Shown here one piece after another: positions 15,529 through 22,587 of a stretch of 45,060 bases of DNA (position 1 is its first letter; every line of letters starts with the position of its first letter). Position numbers and translations under genes: made by a program. The DNA is from Nitrospirota bacterium (GTDB lineage Bacteria > Nitrospirota > Nitrospiria > Nitrospirales > Nitrospiraceae): NCBI GenBank assembly GCA_016200355.1, contig JACQEY010000095.1:1-45060 (forward strand), written 5' to 3'. Under the pieces are notes generated by a model. The model was not told the DNA's origin, searched no databases, and was given only the letters and a program-made list of their open reading frames with translations.

Positions 15529-15532
15529 CTAG
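15359..15532. repeat. CTGAAAAAG repeat, two-armed copy abutting purF stop
   Basis: Left arm GCAGGCTGCTCAAAACGTCC (15359 onward) and right arm GACTTTTTCAGCAGCCTGCT (15511-15530) pair. The core holds CGTACCCTCTGGGGTACG (15414-15431), the inverse of the core at 9147. On the minus strand the purF stop TAG is followed directly by CAGGCTGCTGAAAAAG, the same junction as at 9092. Confidence 0.75.
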
Positions 15533-16941
15533 AGGGATGGCTCGAAGAGGCCCAGCTGCAACTCCTCAGCGCGGGTCAAAGGAATGGGATAGCGTTCAGT
15601 AAAGCAGGCGTTGCAGTACTGGCCCGGCGTGCCGGGGGAGGCGTTCAGCATGCCATCGAGACTCAAATAGGCGAGGCTATCGGCGGTGATGTACTTCCGA
15701 ATCTCTTCGATTGTGTGGCTGGAGGCGATGAGTTCTTTCCTGGTAGGCGTATCAATGCCGTAGAAGCAGGGAGAGACGATCGGCGGCGAACTGATGCGCA
15801 TATGCACTTCTTTGGCCCCTGCATTGCGAAGCATCTTCACAATTTTACGGCTCGTCGTTCCCCGCACCAGCGAATCATCAACCACGACGACCCGTTTTCC
15901 CTCCAATACCTCCGGCACGGCATTGAGCTTGACCTTGACGCCGAAGTGACGAATCGATTGCTCCGGTTCAATGAAGGTGCGCCCGACATAGTGATTTCGA
16001 ATCAGCCCAAGTTCAAATGGAATCCCCGCCCCCTCGGCATAGCCGAGCGAAGCAGGCACCCCGGAGTCCGGTACGGGAATGACGATATCTGCCGGTACCG
16101 ACGATTCCTTCGCCAATTGCCGGCCCAAAGCCTTGCGCGTGGCATAGACCGCGTTCGCGCCGAAGATCTTGCTGTCCGGCCTGGCAAAATACACATATTC
16201 AAAGACGCACATGGCAGGACCGACTGGCGCAAATGGTTTATAACTCGTTACGCCCTTGTCGTTCAGCACGACCAGCTCTCCAGGCTCGATCTCGCGGACA
16301 ACTTCAGCTCCGAGCAGATCGAACGCACAGGTTTCCGAAGCCACGAGATAGGTATCGCCCAGCCGACCGAGACAGAGGGGCCGGAACCCATGAGGATCGC
16401 GAACCGCGATGACCCCCTCGTCCGTCTGCAAAACGAGCGAAAACGCCCCACGAACTTGAGTCAACGCATCGATAATGCGGGCCAGCAACGTATCGGCCCG
16501 CGAATGCGCAATCAAATGGATGATGACTTCGCTGTCCGAGGTGGATTGAAAGATGGCGCCGTACGCTTCGAGCTCATGACGCAACACTTGGGCATTGATG
16601 AGATTGCCGTTATGGGCAAGTGCCAGATTCCCAAACGCAAAGTTGACGGAGAACGGCTGGACGTTCTTGAGATCGTTCGCCCCGGCGGTGGAATAGCGAT
16701 TGTGGCCGATCGCCATCGAACCGATTAATTGATCGAGCGCCTGGGGATTATAAATATCCGCAACAAGCCCCTTCCCCTTATGGACATGAAACTGCTCGCC
16801 ATCGCCCGAGACGATGCCGGAGGCTTCCTGTCCGCGATGCTGCAGGGCGTACAATCCTAGATACGTGAGATTTGCTGCTTCCTTGTGGCCATAAATGCCG
16901 AAGACGGCACATTCGTCGTGAAACTTGTCGGGGGTGATCAT
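15529..16941 (-). CDS. purF: Amidophosphoribosyltransferase PurF
   Basis: 470 aa. It makes phosphoribosylamine from PRPP and glutamine, the first purine step. The N-terminal nucleophile domain starts after a short propeptide at Cys in [28 protein letters not shown] and [11 protein letters not shown] follow. The PRT domain has [18 protein letters not shown]. Cysteines in [23 protein letters not shown] and [12 protein letters not shown] match the 4Fe-4S type of PurF (Bacillus-like). The chosen ATG gives a normal propeptide. An ATG at 17001 with AAGGGG upstream is in frame, but both it and its ribosome site lie in a word repeat. It is the last gene of the pur series. Confidence 0.95.
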   Translation of the reverse strand: MITPDKFHDECAVFGIYGHKEAANLTYLGLYALQHRGQEASGIVSGDGEQFHVHKGKGLVADIYNPQALDQLIGSMAIGHNRYSTAGANDLKNVQPFSVNFAFGNLALAHNGNLINAQVLRHELEAYGAIFQSTSDSEVIIHLIAHSRADTLLARIIDALTQVRGAFSLVLQTDEGVIAVRDPHGFRPLCLGRLGDTYLVASETCAFDLLGAEVVREIEPGELVVLNDKGVTSYKPFAPVGPAMCVFEYVYFARPDSKIFGANAVYATRKALGRQLAKESSVPADIVIPVPDSGVPASLGYAEGAGIPFELGLIRNHYVGRTFIEPEQSIRHFGVKVKLNAVPEVLEGKRVVVVDDSLVRGTTSRKIVKMLRNAGAKEVHMRISSPPIVSPCFYGIDTPTRKELIASSHTIEEIRKYITADSLAYLSLDGMLNASPGTPGQYCNACFTERYPIPLTRAEELQLGLFEPSL

Positions 16942-17040
16942 GGGTAAGGGGTGAGGCGTGAGACGTGAGGCGATTGGAAGAAGTTTTTGGTTCCGACTCA
17001 TGACACCTTACCCCTTACGACTAACTCCTCACGCCTGATT
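16942..17040. repeat. Word repeat TAAGGGGTGAGGCGTGAG at purL/purF junction
   Basis: GGGTAAGGGGTGAGGCGTGA (16942 onward) on one side and CACCTTACCCCTTACGACTA plus CTCCTCACGCC on the other form an imperfect inverted repeat. The purL stop codon (GCG TGA) and a possible extended purF start both fall inside it. Similar words occur at 525-556 and 25478-25530. Confidence 0.6.
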
Positions 17041-19281
17041 GAGTGTGCGTTCAATCGAAAAGGCCCATCGGTCGTAAAGCTGATCTACAGGGAGGTCGAT
17101 GCGGCAACCCTTGCTCCATTGCCCCTCCTCCACATCGATGACGAACCGATCGCCTCCCACCATCCCAATCTTCATTGCTGGAATACCTGAATCCCAGGCG
17201 CGATTCAAGACCTGATCGGCCATCTCAGGCTTCACCGAAAGGACCACCCGCGATTGACTCTCACCGAACAAGAGGGCATCCAGCCTCGATGCATCAAGAA
17301 ATAATTTTACCATAGCGCCTCGCCTGCTGTCCGGTGCAGAGATACAACATTCAGCCAGTGCGACCGACAACCCTCCATCTGAGCAATCGTGAGCGGATTG
17401 CACAGCTCCTTCGCGGATTATCTTCAATAAAAAGTCATGGAGGGCCTTCTCCGTTTCAAGACTCAGTAACGGCGGCGATCCCTGCTCCCGGTGATGGAGC
17501 ACTTTCAGATATTCACTGCCGCCCAGGTCCTCTTTCGTCTTGCCCAGGAGTAGAATCGCATCGCCGTCCTGCTTGAACCACTGCGTCATCGTCTTATCGG
17601 CTGACTCGATCAGACCCACCATCCCCAACATGGGGGTGGGATAAATCGAGAGACCGTTGGTCTCATTGTAAAAGCTCACATTGCCGCTCACGATAGGGAT
17701 CGCGAAATGTTCGCAGGCATCCTTCATCCCTTCGATCGCCAACACGAACTGCCACATGATATCGGGCCGCTCTGGATTGCCGAAATTCAAACAGTCCGTG
17801 AGTCCAATCGGCTCCGCGCCGGAGCAGACCAGATTCCGCGCCGCTTCGGCCACCGCAAGACGAGCCCCTTCATAGGGATGCAACAGGCAATAGCGGCTAT
17901 TACAGTCCACCGTCATGGCAAGAGCTTTATTGGTCCCCTTGATCCGAACCACCGCCGCATCGGAACCAGGCCGGACCATCGTGTTGGTTCGCACCATATG
18001 GTCATACTGCTCATAGACCCAGCGTTTGCTCGCAATCGTCGGCGACTCCAGCAAAGACAACAGCGCCGCATTCGCATCCTTCACATCGGGCAGCGCATCG
18101 TAATTCAGGTTGGTCAGCATATCCTGGTAGCCCGGCGGCGAATAGGGCCGCTCGTAGCGTGGCCCATCATCGGCCAGCGACTTCGCCGGAATCTCTGCCA
18201 CCATCTTGCCCTGATCCTTCACGCGCAACATCCCATTGCCCGTGACCCGTCCCACCACCGCCACGTCGAGATCCCACTTCTTACAGATCCTGATACATTC
18301 GTCTTCCTTGCCCGCCTGCGCCACCATCAACATGCGTTCCTGAGATTCCGACAGCATCAATTCATAGGGCGTCATGCCCGGCTCGCGACGCGGCACATCG
18401 GTCAGGTCCAGATCGATCCCGTTTCCTGCACGCGACGCCATTTCACAGGACGAACTGGTCAACCCAGCCGCCCCCATGTCCTGAATGCCGACGAGCAGAT
18501 CACCCGCCATCAGCTCCAGACAGGCTTCCAACAACAGCTTCTCGGTAAAGGGATCGCCCACCTGCACTGTGGGGCGCTTCTGTTCCGATTGGTCGTCGAA
18601 CGAATCGGACGCCATCGTCGCGCCGTGAATCCCATCGCGGCCCGTCTTCGAACCGAAATAGATCACCGGATTGCCGACCCCCGCCGCCGTTCCAAGGAAG
18701 ATCTTGTCCTTGTACGCAATGCCGAGGCAAAACACGTTCACGAGCGGGTTCTGCGAATAAATATCGTTGAAGACGATTTCGCCTCCGACCGTCGGCACCC
18801 CCATGCAGTTTCCATAGCCCGCGATCCCGGCCACCACACCCTTGACCAAATGTCTGTTCTTCGCATGATCGAGCCCGCCGAACCGTAGCGCATCGAGCAA
18901 GGCAATCGGTCTAGCACCCATCGTAAAGATGTCGCGCAGAATCCCACCCACCCCGGTCGCCGCACCCTGATAGGGCTCGATGAACGAAGGATGGTTGTGC
19001 GACTCCATCTTGAAGACCGCGCAAAGCCCGTCACCAATATCCACGGCCCCGGCATTTTCCCCAGGCCCCTGAACTACTCGATGTCCCGTCGTCGGCAATT
19101 TCTTCAAATGCACGCGCGAACTCTTATACGAGCAATGCTCCGACCACATGACGGAAAACATTCCGAGTTCAGTGATATTCGGTTCCCGCCCGAGTATCTC
19201 GACAATCTTCTTATACTCATCGTCCGTCAGATTATGCTGCGCAATGAGGTCTTTGGTGATGGGAATGCTTTCTAGCGCCAT
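17029..19281 (-). CDS. purL: Phosphoribosylformylglycinamidine synthase subunit PurL
   Basis: 750 aa, the small PurL type that needs PurS and PurQ, both present upstream. It converts FGAR to FGAM with ATP and ammonia supplied by PurQ. Landmarks are [87 protein letters not shown] and [14 protein letters not shown]. The start [11 protein letters not shown] overlaps the antitoxin-like gene by 10 bp. The last codon and stop lie in the word repeat at 16942-17040. A decayed second copy of the first 30 codons lies at 19766-19862. Confidence 0.95.
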   Translation of the reverse strand: MALESIPITKDLIAQHNLTDDEYKKIVEILGREPNITELGMFSVMWSEHCSYKSSRVHLKKLPTTGHRVVQGPGENAGAVDIGDGLCAVFKMESHNHPSFIEPYQGAATGVGGILRDIFTMGARPIALLDALRFGGLDHAKNRHLVKGVVAGIAGYGNCMGVPTVGGEIVFNDIYSQNPLVNVFCLGIAYKDKIFLGTAAGVGNPVIYFGSKTGRDGIHGATMASDSFDDQSEQKRPTVQVGDPFTEKLLLEACLELMAGDLLVGIQDMGAAGLTSSSCEMASRAGNGIDLDLTDVPRREPGMTPYELMLSESQERMLMVAQAGKEDECIRICKKWDLDVAVVGRVTGNGMLRVKDQGKMVAEIPAKSLADDGPRYERPYSPPGYQDMLTNLNYDALPDVKDANAALLSLLESPTIASKRWVYEQYDHMVRTNTMVRPGSDAAVVRIKGTNKALAMTVDCNSRYCLLHPYEGARLAVAEAARNLVCSGAEPIGLTDCLNFGNPERPDIMWQFVLAIEGMKDACEHFAIPIVSGNVSFYNETNGLSIYPTPMLGMVGLIESADKTMTQWFKQDGDAILLLGKTKEDLGGSEYLKVLHHREQGSPPLLSLETEKALHDFLLKIIREGAVQSAHDCSDGGLSVALAECCISAPDSRRGAMVKLFLDASRLDALLFGESQSRVVLSVKPEMADQVLNRAWDSGIPAMKIGMVGGDRFVIDVEEGQWSKGCRIDLPVDQLYDRWAFSIERTLNQA

Positions 19282-19472
19282 TTCTTCATCAGCCCTTCGA
19301 AATGTTTCTCCACTTCTTCCTGAGAGAAAATTCTTCCAGCTTCAACAGCTTGCATGCCATGTTCGATCTTTTGACGAACATAGATGTGATACTGAAGATC
19401 CTCCCACGTCAGTTCATCAGGGAGTGCATCAAGCATCTTGATCATCTCGGCTTTCACGTTGGGCTGCTTCAT
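19272..19472 (-). CDS. Small antitoxin-like protein without adjacent toxin
   Basis: 66 aa, helical and charged: [40 protein letters not shown]. This pattern ([17 protein letters not shown]) is what I recall from a small family usually encoded with RelE/ParE-type toxins in Nitrospira and deltaproteobacteria. No RelE/ParE-like ORF is next to it: upstream is a HicB-like gene, downstream is purL, which it overlaps by 10 bp. It may be an orphan antitoxin or a regulator now coupled to purL. No strong ribosome site is seen before the ATG. Confidence 0.6.
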   Translation of the reverse strand: MKQPNVKAEMIKMLDALPDELTWEDLQYHIYVRQKIEHGMQAVEAGRIFSQEEVEKHFEGLMKKWR

Positions 19473-19478
19473 AAAGCA

Positions 19479-19748
19479 TCAAGCCGTCAGTGACATCACT
19501 TCAGTGGCAACAATTCGCGGCGACCTCCACATGCCATCCGATCCCAGTTGGCACCCAGCCTCTTTGAGAATATCCTCCACCGGACCGAGCTTTTCAGCTT
19601 CCTCCACGAACAAGCGTACCGCCGTTTTCAAATTCCCCTTCGCCTCATCCACATTATGTCCGCAGCTGGAGACGTCCAGCTCAGGGCAGTGAGCCACAAA
19701 GTTCTTACCTTCCTGAAAAATGATCGCGTCAAACTCAATTGGAATCAT
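19479..19748 (-). CDS. HicB-like (UPF0150) antitoxin-type protein
   Basis: 89 aa from an ATG preceded by TGGAGG at five bases; an in-frame ATG lies four codons earlier. The HicB/UPF0150 fold is clear: FDAIIFQEGKNFVAHCPELD, VSSCGHNVDEAKGNLKTAVR, LFVEEAEKLGPVEDILKEAG. There is no C-terminal DNA-binding extension and no HicA gene on either side, so it looks like a solitary member. The next gene begins six bases after its stop. It was probably brought in with the cassette between purQ and purL. Confidence 0.75.
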   Translation of the reverse strand: MIPIEFDAIIFQEGKNFVAHCPELDVSSCGHNVDEAKGNLKTAVRLFVEEAEKLGPVEDILKEAGCQLGSDGMWRSPRIVATEVMSLTA

Positions 19749-19765
19749 CGTAGCCTCCACATCAA

Positions 19766-19862
19766 ATTCGGCTCAGACTCTGAAATCTCGACGATCTTCT
19801 GGCACTTGCCGTTTGTCAGATTATGTTGCGCGATGAGATCTTTGGTAATCATGTGGCTTACC
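19766..19862 (-). pseudogene. Decayed duplicate of the purL 5' end
   Basis: On the minus strand this stretch encodes [20 protein letters not shown] and continues VEISESEPNL. The real PurL N-terminus has [20 protein letters not shown] then EILGREPNI: 20 of 29 aligned residues agree. The similarity stops where PurL would continue [13 protein letters not shown]. The fragment sits just downstream of the HEPN-like gene and immediately upstream of the HicB-like gene. It therefore marks an old duplication or insertion boundary in the pur operon. Confidence 0.75.
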
Positions 19863-19880
19863 ATTCTCATCTTCCAACTG

Positions 19881-20585
19881 TTAGTTCGGATACACTTCGT
19901 CGAATCTGGATTCAAAATTATTGAGTAGTAGCTCATTACCTTCTTCAAGTTTTGCAAAGTACTCTTTAACTCCAGCTTCAAGATCATCAAAAAAATCTTC
20001 CGGACAAACTCGCAGAAGGTCTCCATGCTTCTCAAACCTTCGTCTGGTTGAGTCGGCAAAGTTATCTCGAAACTCCAAGCTTCCCCAGAGATCACCACCC
20101 TGAGAAACCTGCCCCACCCTTAAATCATGCGCAATACCATTTCGGAATGATGTCCAGAGAACCTTGGGGACAGAAACATTATTTGCGACATTAACGTTCC
20201 ACGCCCTCATGTGGTTCGACAGAAATTCGATGAACATCTTCCAGTTGCTATCTCGATCATCTAAGGTGGCTGAATCAGATTTTCTAAATGACCCAAGTGC
20301 TTCAACAATGTTGAGCATTATTCCCATCGCGGCGATAGAAAACGAACACTCCTTCTGCGGGTCTAATTTCGACTCAAGTAGGCTCTCGAACACTACACGC
20401 TCTTTCCAGATACGTCGAAGAGGCTCAATAAAAGCCATCCGAAGGCGTCTTTCAAACCAAATGGCCTTCTGCTCCTTATTTAGAGGAGTGAGCTTGTGTT
20501 CCTCAACCTGGTCGTAGTCATAGAACAGCGTAAAAGGATCTCCCGGGATGCCTAACGTGATCGAGGGTCTTGATGTTCGCGGCAC
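19881..20585 (-). CDS. Unknown protein with HEPN-like R-x4-H motif
   Basis: 234 aa, mostly helical, not recognised as a whole. The stretch VLWTSFRNGIAHDLRVGQ contains R-NGIA-H, the spacing of the HEPN RNase/structural motif, preceded by helices (AAMGIMLNIVEALGSFRKSD, MFIEFLSNHMRAWNV). Composition is AT-richer and richer in Asn/Ser/Lys than the pur genes around it, suggesting acquisition. The GTG start is chosen because AGGAG lies seven bases upstream and a stop lies a few codons further up. No toxin/antitoxin partner is certain; the HicB-like and antitoxin-like genes follow within 400 bp. Confidence 0.6.
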   Translation of the reverse strand: MPRTSRPSITLGIPGDPFTLFYDYDQVEEHKLTPLNKEQKAIWFERRLRMAFIEPLRRIWKERVVFESLLESKLDPQKECSFSIAAMGIMLNIVEALGSFRKSDSATLDDRDSNWKMFIEFLSNHMRAWNVNVANNVSVPKVLWTSFRNGIAHDLRVGQVSQGGDLWGSLEFRDNFADSTRRRFEKHGDLLRVCPEDFFDDLEAGVKEYFAKLEEGNELLLNNFESRFDEVYPN

Positions 20586-20724
20586 GCTCGTTCTCCTGAC
20601 GTTTCACTACTTCGTCTATGTGTCTCTTACTAAGAAGCCCTGCTGCCGAGAGCGGAATTGGCCGAAGGAGCGGAGACCTATTATAAATCTTTCTTCCCTC
20701 TCCACTCACCCTGACCGCGGGTGA

Positions 20725-20801
20725 CGCTGACCTGGGCGCCCGTCCGCCCGCAGCGGGGTCCCTACACCGGGCGGGGGCGAGGACGGACGGGCTGGTCAGC
20801 G
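20725..20801. repeat. GC-rich hairpin after purQ
   Basis: Nested stems: CGCTGACC (20725-20732) with GGTCAGCG (20794-20801), GCCCGTCCG (20738-20746) with CGGACGGGC (20784-20792), and an inner CGCCCG/CGGGCG. It begins 13 bases after the purQ stop on the minus strand. No T tract follows, so it is not a standard intrinsic terminator; it may slow or stabilise the 3' end of the purQ message. Confidence 0.65.
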
Positions 20802-20813
20802 GCAGGACCCGCG

Positions 20814-21536
20814 TCACGCCCCCACCATCTTCAATTGCTTCCTATTCCCCTTCAGCGCCTCCAGCATCGACAGGAAAATCAGCTTCCCGTCGTCATTGCC
20901 CAATACCGCTTCCGCGCAACGCTCCGGATGCGGCATCATGCCCAGCACATTGCCCTGGGCATTGATGATCCCCGCAATGTTATCCAGTGAACCGTTCGGA
21001 TTCGCTTCCGGCGTCACCTTGCCCTCCAGCGTGCAATAGCGAAGCACAATCTGCGCATTCGCCTGCATCGCTGCGAGCATGACCGGATCGGTATAGTAGT
21101 TTCCGTCTGCATGGGCGATCGGAATCTTAAGCACCTGACCAGACTCGTAGGCGCTGGTAAATGAGGTGGCCGCATTTTCAACCTTCACCGACACATCCTT
21201 GCAGATAAAATGCAGCGATTTGTTCCGGAGCATGGCTCCTGGCAGCAACCCTGCTTCGAGCAGAATCTGAAACCCGTTGCAGATGCCAAGCACCATGCCG
21301 CCCTTCTTCGCAAACTCCTTCACCGCCCCCATCACCGGGGAAAACCTCGCAATCGCGCCGGTCCGCAAATAGTCGCCGTACGAAAACCCGCCCGGCAGAA
21401 CAATCGCGTCCAGTCCCGCGAGCAATGTCTCCTTGTGCCAGATCATTTCCACATACTGGCCCAGCACATCCCTGAAGACATGCTGACAGTCGTGATCGCA
21501 ATTACTGCCAGGAAAAACCACCACTCCGATCTTCAT
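20814..21536 (-). CDS. purQ: Phosphoribosylformylglycinamidine synthase subunit PurQ
   Basis: 240 aa, class I glutamine amidotransferase that feeds ammonia to PurL. The nucleophile Cys is in [17 protein letters not shown], the catalytic His-Glu in [23 protein letters not shown] and [19 protein letters not shown] are typical PurQ segments. The start [14 protein letters not shown] is standard. purS ends about 110 bp upstream; downstream the operon is interrupted by the HEPN/HicB cassette before purL. Confidence 0.95.
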   Translation of the reverse strand: MKIGVVVFPGSNCDHDCQHVFRDVLGQYVEMIWHKETLLAGLDAIVLPGGFSYGDYLRTGAIARFSPVMGAVKEFAKKGGMVLGICNGFQILLEAGLLPGAMLRNKSLHFICKDVSVKVENAATSFTSAYESGQVLKIPIAHADGNYYTDPVMLAAMQANAQIVLRYCTLEGKVTPEANPNGSLDNIAGIINAQGNVLGMMPHPERCAEAVLGNDDGKLIFLSMLEALKGNRKQLKMVGA

Positions 21537-21554
21537 AATTGCCCCCAGGGCTGA

Positions 21555-21650
21555 GGGAAAAGTGCTGAGTACTGAGAAATGAGTGCTGAGAGTTGGAGCA
21601 GGAAAAATGCTCTTAGTCCGGTCTCAGCACTCGCTACTCAGCTCTAACCC
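21555..21650. repeat. GTGCTGA-word inverted repeat between purS and purQ
   Basis: AAGTGCTGAGTACTGAGAAA and GAGTGCTGAGAG on the left, GTCTCAGCACTCGCTACTCA and GCTCT on the right. The purS stop codon (21644) sits at its right end. Same word family as 15174-15253 and 25435-25464, different exact sequence. Confidence 0.6.
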
Positions 21651-21883
21651 AGTTCGTACCGATATTCCTCAACAATCGTATTCGCCAACAATTTTTCGCA
21701 CATGGCCTTCACCGCAGCATCCGCTTTAGCCTTGTCCGTTTCATTCACATCCACTTCCATGTACTTTCCGACTCGCACATTGCCCGCATTCTTAAACCCC
21801 AGCGAATCGAGCGCATGCTCAATCGCCTTCCCCTGAGGATCGAGAATCCCCTGTTTCAACGTCACATGAATTTTTGCCTTCAC
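21644..21883 (-). CDS. purS: Phosphoribosylformylglycinamidine synthase subunit PurS
   Basis: 79 aa, the normal PurS length. PurS bridges PurL and PurQ in the FGAM synthase complex. The sequence is typical: KIHVTLKQGILDPQGKAIEH, ALDSLGFKNAGNVRVGKYME, then CEKLLANTIVEEYRYEL at the end. Upstream (AAGGAGGGGGCGGTGAAGG on the minus strand) is a strong ribosome site. The first gene of the purS-purQ-(cassette)-purL-purF part of the series. Confidence 0.93.
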   Translation of the reverse strand: MKAKIHVTLKQGILDPQGKAIEHALDSLGFKNAGNVRVGKYMEVDVNETDKAKADAAVKAMCEKLLANTIVEEYRYELG

Positions 21884-21897
21884 CGCCCCCTCCTTAC

Positions 21898-21920
21898 CAG
21901 GATGCTGAAAAAGTCTGTCG
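21898..21920. repeat. CTGAAAAAG repeat, single arm
   Basis: CAGGATGCTGAAAAAGTCTG then TCGG, just upstream of purS. Matches the arms at 9093 and 15530; no partner arm found before the neighbouring GCGCGC-core element. Confidence 0.65.
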
Positions 21921-21941
21921 GCTATCCTCCTACCCCTCAGC

Positions 21942-22182
21942 GTAGGGCGGCATGGATGCTCTCACGTGCGCGCATCGAGTGACCGTCTCCATCTAATTAA
22001 TCCTTCCAAGCTCGCTTGCTTTTCTTATCTTGGAAGGGCACCCATGTTGGTCTAAGTGCGTCCGTCGAACGAGGCCCTTCTTAGGGCGCGCGTTCCGGGA
22101 GCACAGGACCAACATGGGTGCCCTTCCAATCTTTTTCATCGTGCGCGTTCTGCGAGCACAGAGAGCGTTCATGCCGCCCTAC
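21942..22182. repeat. GCGCGC-core hairpin element, copy 3 (outer, interrupted)
   Basis: Arms 21942-21963 and 22161-22182 pair over 22 positions; the two exceptions are G-T. Next to the arms are the two core ends: ACGTGCGCGCATCGAGTGAC on the left and GTGCGCGTTCTGCGAGCACA on the right. The middle of this core is interrupted by a complete second element (22030-22129) with different arms. Confidence 0.82.
22030..22129. repeat. GCGCGC-core hairpin element, copy 4 (inner, nested)
   Basis: Perfect 23-bp arms at 22030-22052 (begins TTGGAAGGGCACCC) and 22107-22129. Core 22053-22106 contains GTGCGTCCGTCGAACGAGGC and GGGCGCGCGTTCCGGGAGCA. Inserted within copy 3. The arms share no sequence with those of copy 3. 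Confidence 0.85.
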
Positions 22183-22187
22183 ATTCT

Positions 22188-22412
22188 TCACTCTTGACTC
22201 CCCTGATCAGGCGATTTGGGCTGTCTATCTATGTATCTCCTGATCCATAAAATCCCCGCGATCGTCCCGAGCCCAGCCAAGGCAAGCGCCACCATCGGCC
22301 AACGCCAGCGTGAACCATCCAAGCGATAAGCCAACACAGCCACCAACGCCGTGGACACAAAAATCGACGCCACCAACCCATAATTCATGAACCACTGCCG
22401 AAACGCCCTCAC
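22188..22412 (-). CDS. Small two-helix membrane protein
   Basis: 74 aa. Two membrane helices: YGLVASIFVSTALVAVLAYR and WPMVALALAGLGTIAGILWI, joined by a short charged loop (LDGSRWRW), then a polar tail. Size and layout resemble AtpZ/AtpI-like proteins, but no diagnostic residue is visible, so this is only a possibility. It lies between purC and purS on the same strand, separated from each by repeat elements. Confidence 0.6.
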   Translation of the reverse strand: MRAFRQWFMNYGLVASIFVSTALVAVLAYRLDGSRWRWPMVALALAGLGTIAGILWIRRYIDRQPKSPDQGSQE

Positions 22413-22473
22413 TTTTTTCTTCCTTCTTCCTTTTCCCCCTTCCCACTAAAGGAAGGATTTGGGGGATTCCAAT

Positions 22474-22571
22474 GAGGGGATGGTGGGGTTGTCCTCGACT
22501 GCGCGCGTTCAACGAGGGCCTTCTGAGGCCGCGCGTTGCGCGAGCAAAGAGGACGGCCCCACCGTCCCCTC
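22474..22571. repeat. GCGCGC-core hairpin element, copy 5
   Basis: Arms 22474-22495 and 22550-22571 pair over about 22 positions with three G-T pairs and no other mismatch in the inner 20. The core is the cleanest seen: GCGCGCGTTCAACGAGGGCC, TTCTGA, GGCCGCGCGTTGCGCGAGCA. It lies just downstream of purC (minus strand). Confidence 0.82.
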
Positions 22572-22587
22572 TGTCCTCTCTGTCCCC

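Larger units (their letters stand above)
21884..22187. other. Gene-free stretch filled by nested repeats
   Basis: No gene. Contents in order: a single CTGAAAAAG arm (21898-21920), the outer GCGCGC-core element (21942-22182), a CCTTCCAAGCTCGCTTGC hairpin (about 22003-22039), and the inner GCGCGC-core element (22030-22129). Confidence 0.75.

Noticed and set aside
15469-16728. 419-codon plus-strand frame
   Set aside because: Entirely antisense to purF, whose catalytic motifs are intact; a mirror of high-GC codon use.
17707-18888. 393-codon plus-strand frame
   Set aside because: Antisense to purL; His/Arg-rich composition typical of a shadow frame.
20518-20817. 99-codon frame upstream of the HEPN-like gene
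   Set aside because: Its N-terminal half is the translation of the GC-rich hairpin after purQ; the HEPN-like gene's GTG start with AGGAG better explains the 3' part.
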